Assembly: GCA_018385335.1 (NCBI GenBank)
Contig: JAHAZN010000081.1
Location: 1-50,650, forward strand
Source: Prevotella sp.
Lineage (GTDB): Bacteria; Bacteroidota; Bacteroidia; Bacteroidales; Bacteroidaceae
Direction of reading: 5' to 3'
DNA length: 50,650 bases
The position numbers were made by a program, and so were the translations under genes. Below, one piece after another: positions 48,832 to 50,650 of the stretch; positions within the stretch are counted from its first letter, which is position 1; every line of letters starts with the position of its first letter. The notes beneath the pieces are model-generated. The model was not told where the DNA came from. It made no database searches and saw only the letters and a list, made by a program, of their open reading frames with translations.

Positions 48832-49572
48832 ATGAAAACAATAGGCATCATTCCCGCCCGTTATGCGTCAACACGCTTCCCGGGCAAGCCCTTGGCACTC
48901 CTCGGAGGTCGTCCGGTGATTCAACATGTTTATGAACAGGCTTCACGCTGCCTGCCCGAGGTGTGGGTAGCCACCGACGATGAGCGTATCAGCGACTGCG
49001 TCAAGGCCTTTGGCGGTCGTGTGGTGATGACCTCACCCGACCACCAGAGCGGCACCGACCGTGTATGCGAGGCGCTGAAGAACACTGGTGTCGAGGCTGA
49101 TGTCGTGGTCAACATCCAGGGCGACGAGCCCTTTATCATGCCCGAACAGATAACATGCCTGTGTGAGTGTTTCAACCACGATGCGACACAGATAGCTACT
49201 TTAGCCACTCCCTTCGGCGATAACAATGAGGCAATAGCCAATGCCAACTCTCCTAAGGTAGTGACCGACTGTCATGGCTTCGCCCTCTATTTCAGTAGGA
49301 GCATCGTTCCCTTCATCCGTGGTGTAGAGCCTTCTGGATGGGGCAACGCATTCCCCTTCCTCAAACATATCGGCATCTACGCCTACTGCAGCGAGGTGCT
49401 GAAGGAGATTACCCTATTGCCACAGAGTGCCTTGGAGAAGGCTGAGAAACTGGAGCAACTGCGCTGGTTGGAGAACGGCTACCGCATCCGCGTGGGTATC
49501 ACCAAACAGGAGACCATCGGCATCGACACTCCCGCTGACCTCCAACGGGCTGAGGCTTTCCTGAAACGATGA
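48832..49572 (+). CDS. kdsB: 3-deoxy-manno-octulosonate cytidylyltransferase (CMP-Kdo synthetase)
   Basis: A 246-residue enzyme that activates Kdo with CTP for lipopolysaccharide core synthesis. It begins with the nucleotide-binding 'IGIIPARYASTRFPGKPL' and has 'VWVATDDERI', 'MTSPDHQSGTDRVCEAL', 'VVNIQGDEPF' and 'FLKHIGIYAY', the order of the KdsB family. The frame can be extended by two codons to a TTG at 48826, but the ATG at 48832 gives the normal N-terminus. The stop overlaps the trmN6 start as ATGA, so the two genes are translationally coupled. A functional outer-membrane LPS is implied. Confidence 0.95.
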   Translation: MKTIGIIPARYASTRFPGKPLALLGGRPVIQHVYEQASRCLPEVWVATDDERISDCVKAFGGRVVMTSPDHQSGTDRVCEALKNTGVEADVVVNIQGDEPFIMPEQITCLCECFNHDATQIATLATPFGDNNEAIANANSPKVVTDCHGFALYFSRSIVPFIRGVEPSGWGNAFPFLKHIGIYAYCSEVLKEITLLPQSALEKAEKLEQLRWLENGYRIRVGITKQETIGIDTPADLQRAEAFLKR

Positions 49573-50294
49573 GCAACAACAGCTTCTCCTTTCGTCAGTT
49601 CACCATAGAGCAGGACCGTTGCGCTATGAAGGTGGGCACCGATGGCACGCTCCTCGGTGCCTGGGCATCGCTGCCAGAGCATACTGCAACAACTCCTCGT
49701 CTCCTCGACATCGGCACAGGCACGGGGCTCATCGCTCTCATGCTGGCCCAGCGTTTCCCAGAGGCGGTGGTTGATGCTATTGACATCGACGAGGCGGCTG
49801 TCAGACAGTCGCGAGAGAACGTCAGTCGTTCTCCCTTTGCCTCGCGCATCAAAGTGCTCCACACCTCCCTTCAGCACTTCTGTCAGCAGACCGATCTCAC
49901 CTATGATGCCATCGTATGCAATCCTCCCTTCTTCCATCACGCCCTCATCTGTCCAGAGAAAGAGCGGGCGGTGGCGCGACATACGGTATCACTTGATTTT
50001 CACACGCTCTTTACCTGTGCTGCTAAGATGCTCTCTCCGAAGGGACATTTCTCTGTCATCATCCCTGTGAGTGAGCGAAGGGAGATGGAGCAGGCGGCAG
50101 CACTCTCCTCGCTCTTTCTCGTAAGGGAGACACTGTTCTTTACCTCTCCCAAGAAACCGGCCAAACGACTGCTCCTCACCTTCTCGCCGTCTCGTTTCAC
50201 CTCTTTCTCTCCCACCCTTCTTCCCTGCTCCACGATAACTTTGGGCGACGCCACCTACCAACAACTCACCCACGACTTCTATCTCCACGGTTAG
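49569..50294 (+). CDS. trmN6: tRNA1(Val) (adenine(37)-N6)-methyltransferase, YfiC type
   Basis: A 241-residue class I methyltransferase. It has the family N-terminus 'FRQFTIEQDRCAMKVGTDGTLLGAW', the S-adenosylmethionine loop 'DIGTGTG' at 47-53, acidic 'AIDIDEAA' after strand 2, and the N6-adenine catalytic 'NPPF' at 118-121. These together point to TrmN6, which methylates A37 of one tRNA; other N6-adenine methyltransferases share the NPPF but not this N-terminus. It overlaps kdsB by four bases. The last 40 residues are less conserved. Confidence 0.9.
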   Translation: MSNNSFSFRQFTIEQDRCAMKVGTDGTLLGAWASLPEHTATTPRLLDIGTGTGLIALMLAQRFPEAVVDAIDIDEAAVRQSRENVSRSPFASRIKVLHTSLQHFCQQTDLTYDAIVCNPPFFHHALICPEKERAVARHTVSLDFHTLFTCAAKMLSPKGHFSVIIPVSERREMEQAAALSSLFLVRETLFFTSPKKPAKRLLLTFSPSRFTSFSPTLLPCSTITLGDATYQQLTHDFYLHG

Positions 50295-50364
50295 TCCTCC
50301 TTACATCATCCCTACTTAGTTCCCCTCGCTCACAGAACCCTTCATATCGGGTGTAACAGTTAGC

Positions 50365-50560
50365 TTACGAAGCATCATTTTCGTAACACTTTGCTGAACG
50401 CAGGTTGCTGTAAACGGGCTGAACCGAAGGTCGCCACTAAAGGCAAAACCCAGTATGCGTATAGCCCAGGGCAAAGTGAAGCGACGCTCTGGGTTAATGT
50501 ATGGTAGGAACACCGCGCCCTGCAAGGGCAAAAGCTTTTGTCGAATTCATATATGGAAAG
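50365..50560. repeat. Gene-free palindromic stretch resembling a dispersed intergenic repeat
   Basis: The 356 bases after trmN6 (50295-50650) contain no credible gene. Within them are an inverted pair TTACGAA/TTCGTAA (50365-50371, 50380-50386), AGCCCAG paired with CTGGGTT (50463-50469, 50489-50495), and a tight hairpin GCCCT-GCA-AGGGC (50517-50529) followed by the palindrome AAAAGCTTTT (50531-50540). Short minus-strand frames here read 'YINPERRFTLPWAIRILGF'-like text, which I remember from spurious short proteins predicted in similar intergenic repeats of other Bacteroidales. Copy number cannot be judged from one window. Confidence 0.4.
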
Positions 50561-50650
50561 CTCGTCGGTGACAAAGGGTACATTGGCAAGCACCTTTTTG
50601 ATAAAGTATATTCATCGAACTCACGTTAACATAATGTTAGCAAAGGAGCC

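Noticed and set aside
50617..50640. Dyad GTTAACAT/ATGTTAGC near the right edge as an operator
   Set aside because: No gene start is visible next to it within the window, so it cannot be tied to a function.

Overview
The window looks like a chromosomal segment from a member of Bacteroidales, most likely Prevotellaceae. This rests on: promoters of the Bacteroidota type (TTG, about 20 bases, then TAnnTTTG); lineage-specific families (DUF3127, DUF4835, a PorT-like barrel, a type B type-IX-secretion C-terminal domain, a POT transporter of the 'NTGERFGYY' kind); a 914-residue form of MetH without a reactivation domain; and many large secreted proteins with 'SLDG' C-terminal tails. Base composition is about half G+C by eye. 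I found no rRNA, tRNA, CRISPR array, insertion sequence or phage gene.

Layout. A DUF3127 gene runs off the left edge, divergent from a five-gene housekeeping operon (dnaN, a DnaQ-like exonuclease, coaBC, a DUF4835 gene, recN; 488-8088). The next gap (8089-8424) holds a promoter-to-terminator unit that looks like a small RNA gene, and then an exact sigma-54-type -24/-12 element upstream of clpC. Facing clpC is a leftward operon of a DMP19-family gene, smpB and metH (16300-11006). Rightward follow a PD40-like exported protein and a uridine phosphorylase. From 18589 to 35744 nearly everything points left: a GH2 beta-galactosidase with a lipoprotein, a 1342-residue pectate lyase, pyrK-pyrD, a large zincin-like secreted protein, a peptide transporter, a PorT-like barrel and a ligand-binding-fold protein. 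Rightward again are a type-IX-secretion cargo-type protein, uvrA and an M13 metallopeptidase. A leftward set follows (MORN-repeat protein, YhcH-like, glgB, a membrane TPR-like protein, uvrD/pcrA). The window ends with kdsB overlapping trmN6 and a gene-free stretch with palindromic, repeat-like sequence.

Most unusual feature. Two unrelated cytoplasmic enzymes, RecN and MetH, are each joined in frame and without a linker to a secreted protein. In both cases the upstream protein ends at its expected last residue (RecN about 552, MetH about 914). The next residues are the hydrophobic core and cleavage site of a signal peptide whose own start codon is missing. The basic residues needed before that core are supplied by the C-terminus of the enzyme. 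In both, an in-frame ATG with a plausible ribosome-binding context lies 20 to 26 codons upstream of the core. The locus could therefore make both a fusion and a separately started exported protein from the same frame. Sequencing or assembly error has to be excluded first.

How the genes work together. Replication and repair (dnaN, exonuclease, recN, uvrA, uvrD), protein quality control (clpC, smpB), cofactor, one-carbon and pyrimidine metabolism (coaBC, metH, pyrDK, uridine phosphorylase), glycogen branching (glgB), LPS (kdsB) and glycan, pectin and peptide use (GH2, pectate lyase, GHL10-like domain, zincin, M13, POT) are interleaved, as is usual for a Bacteroidales core chromosome. There is no SusC/SusD pair, so the polysaccharide enzymes are not part of a classical utilization locus inside this window.
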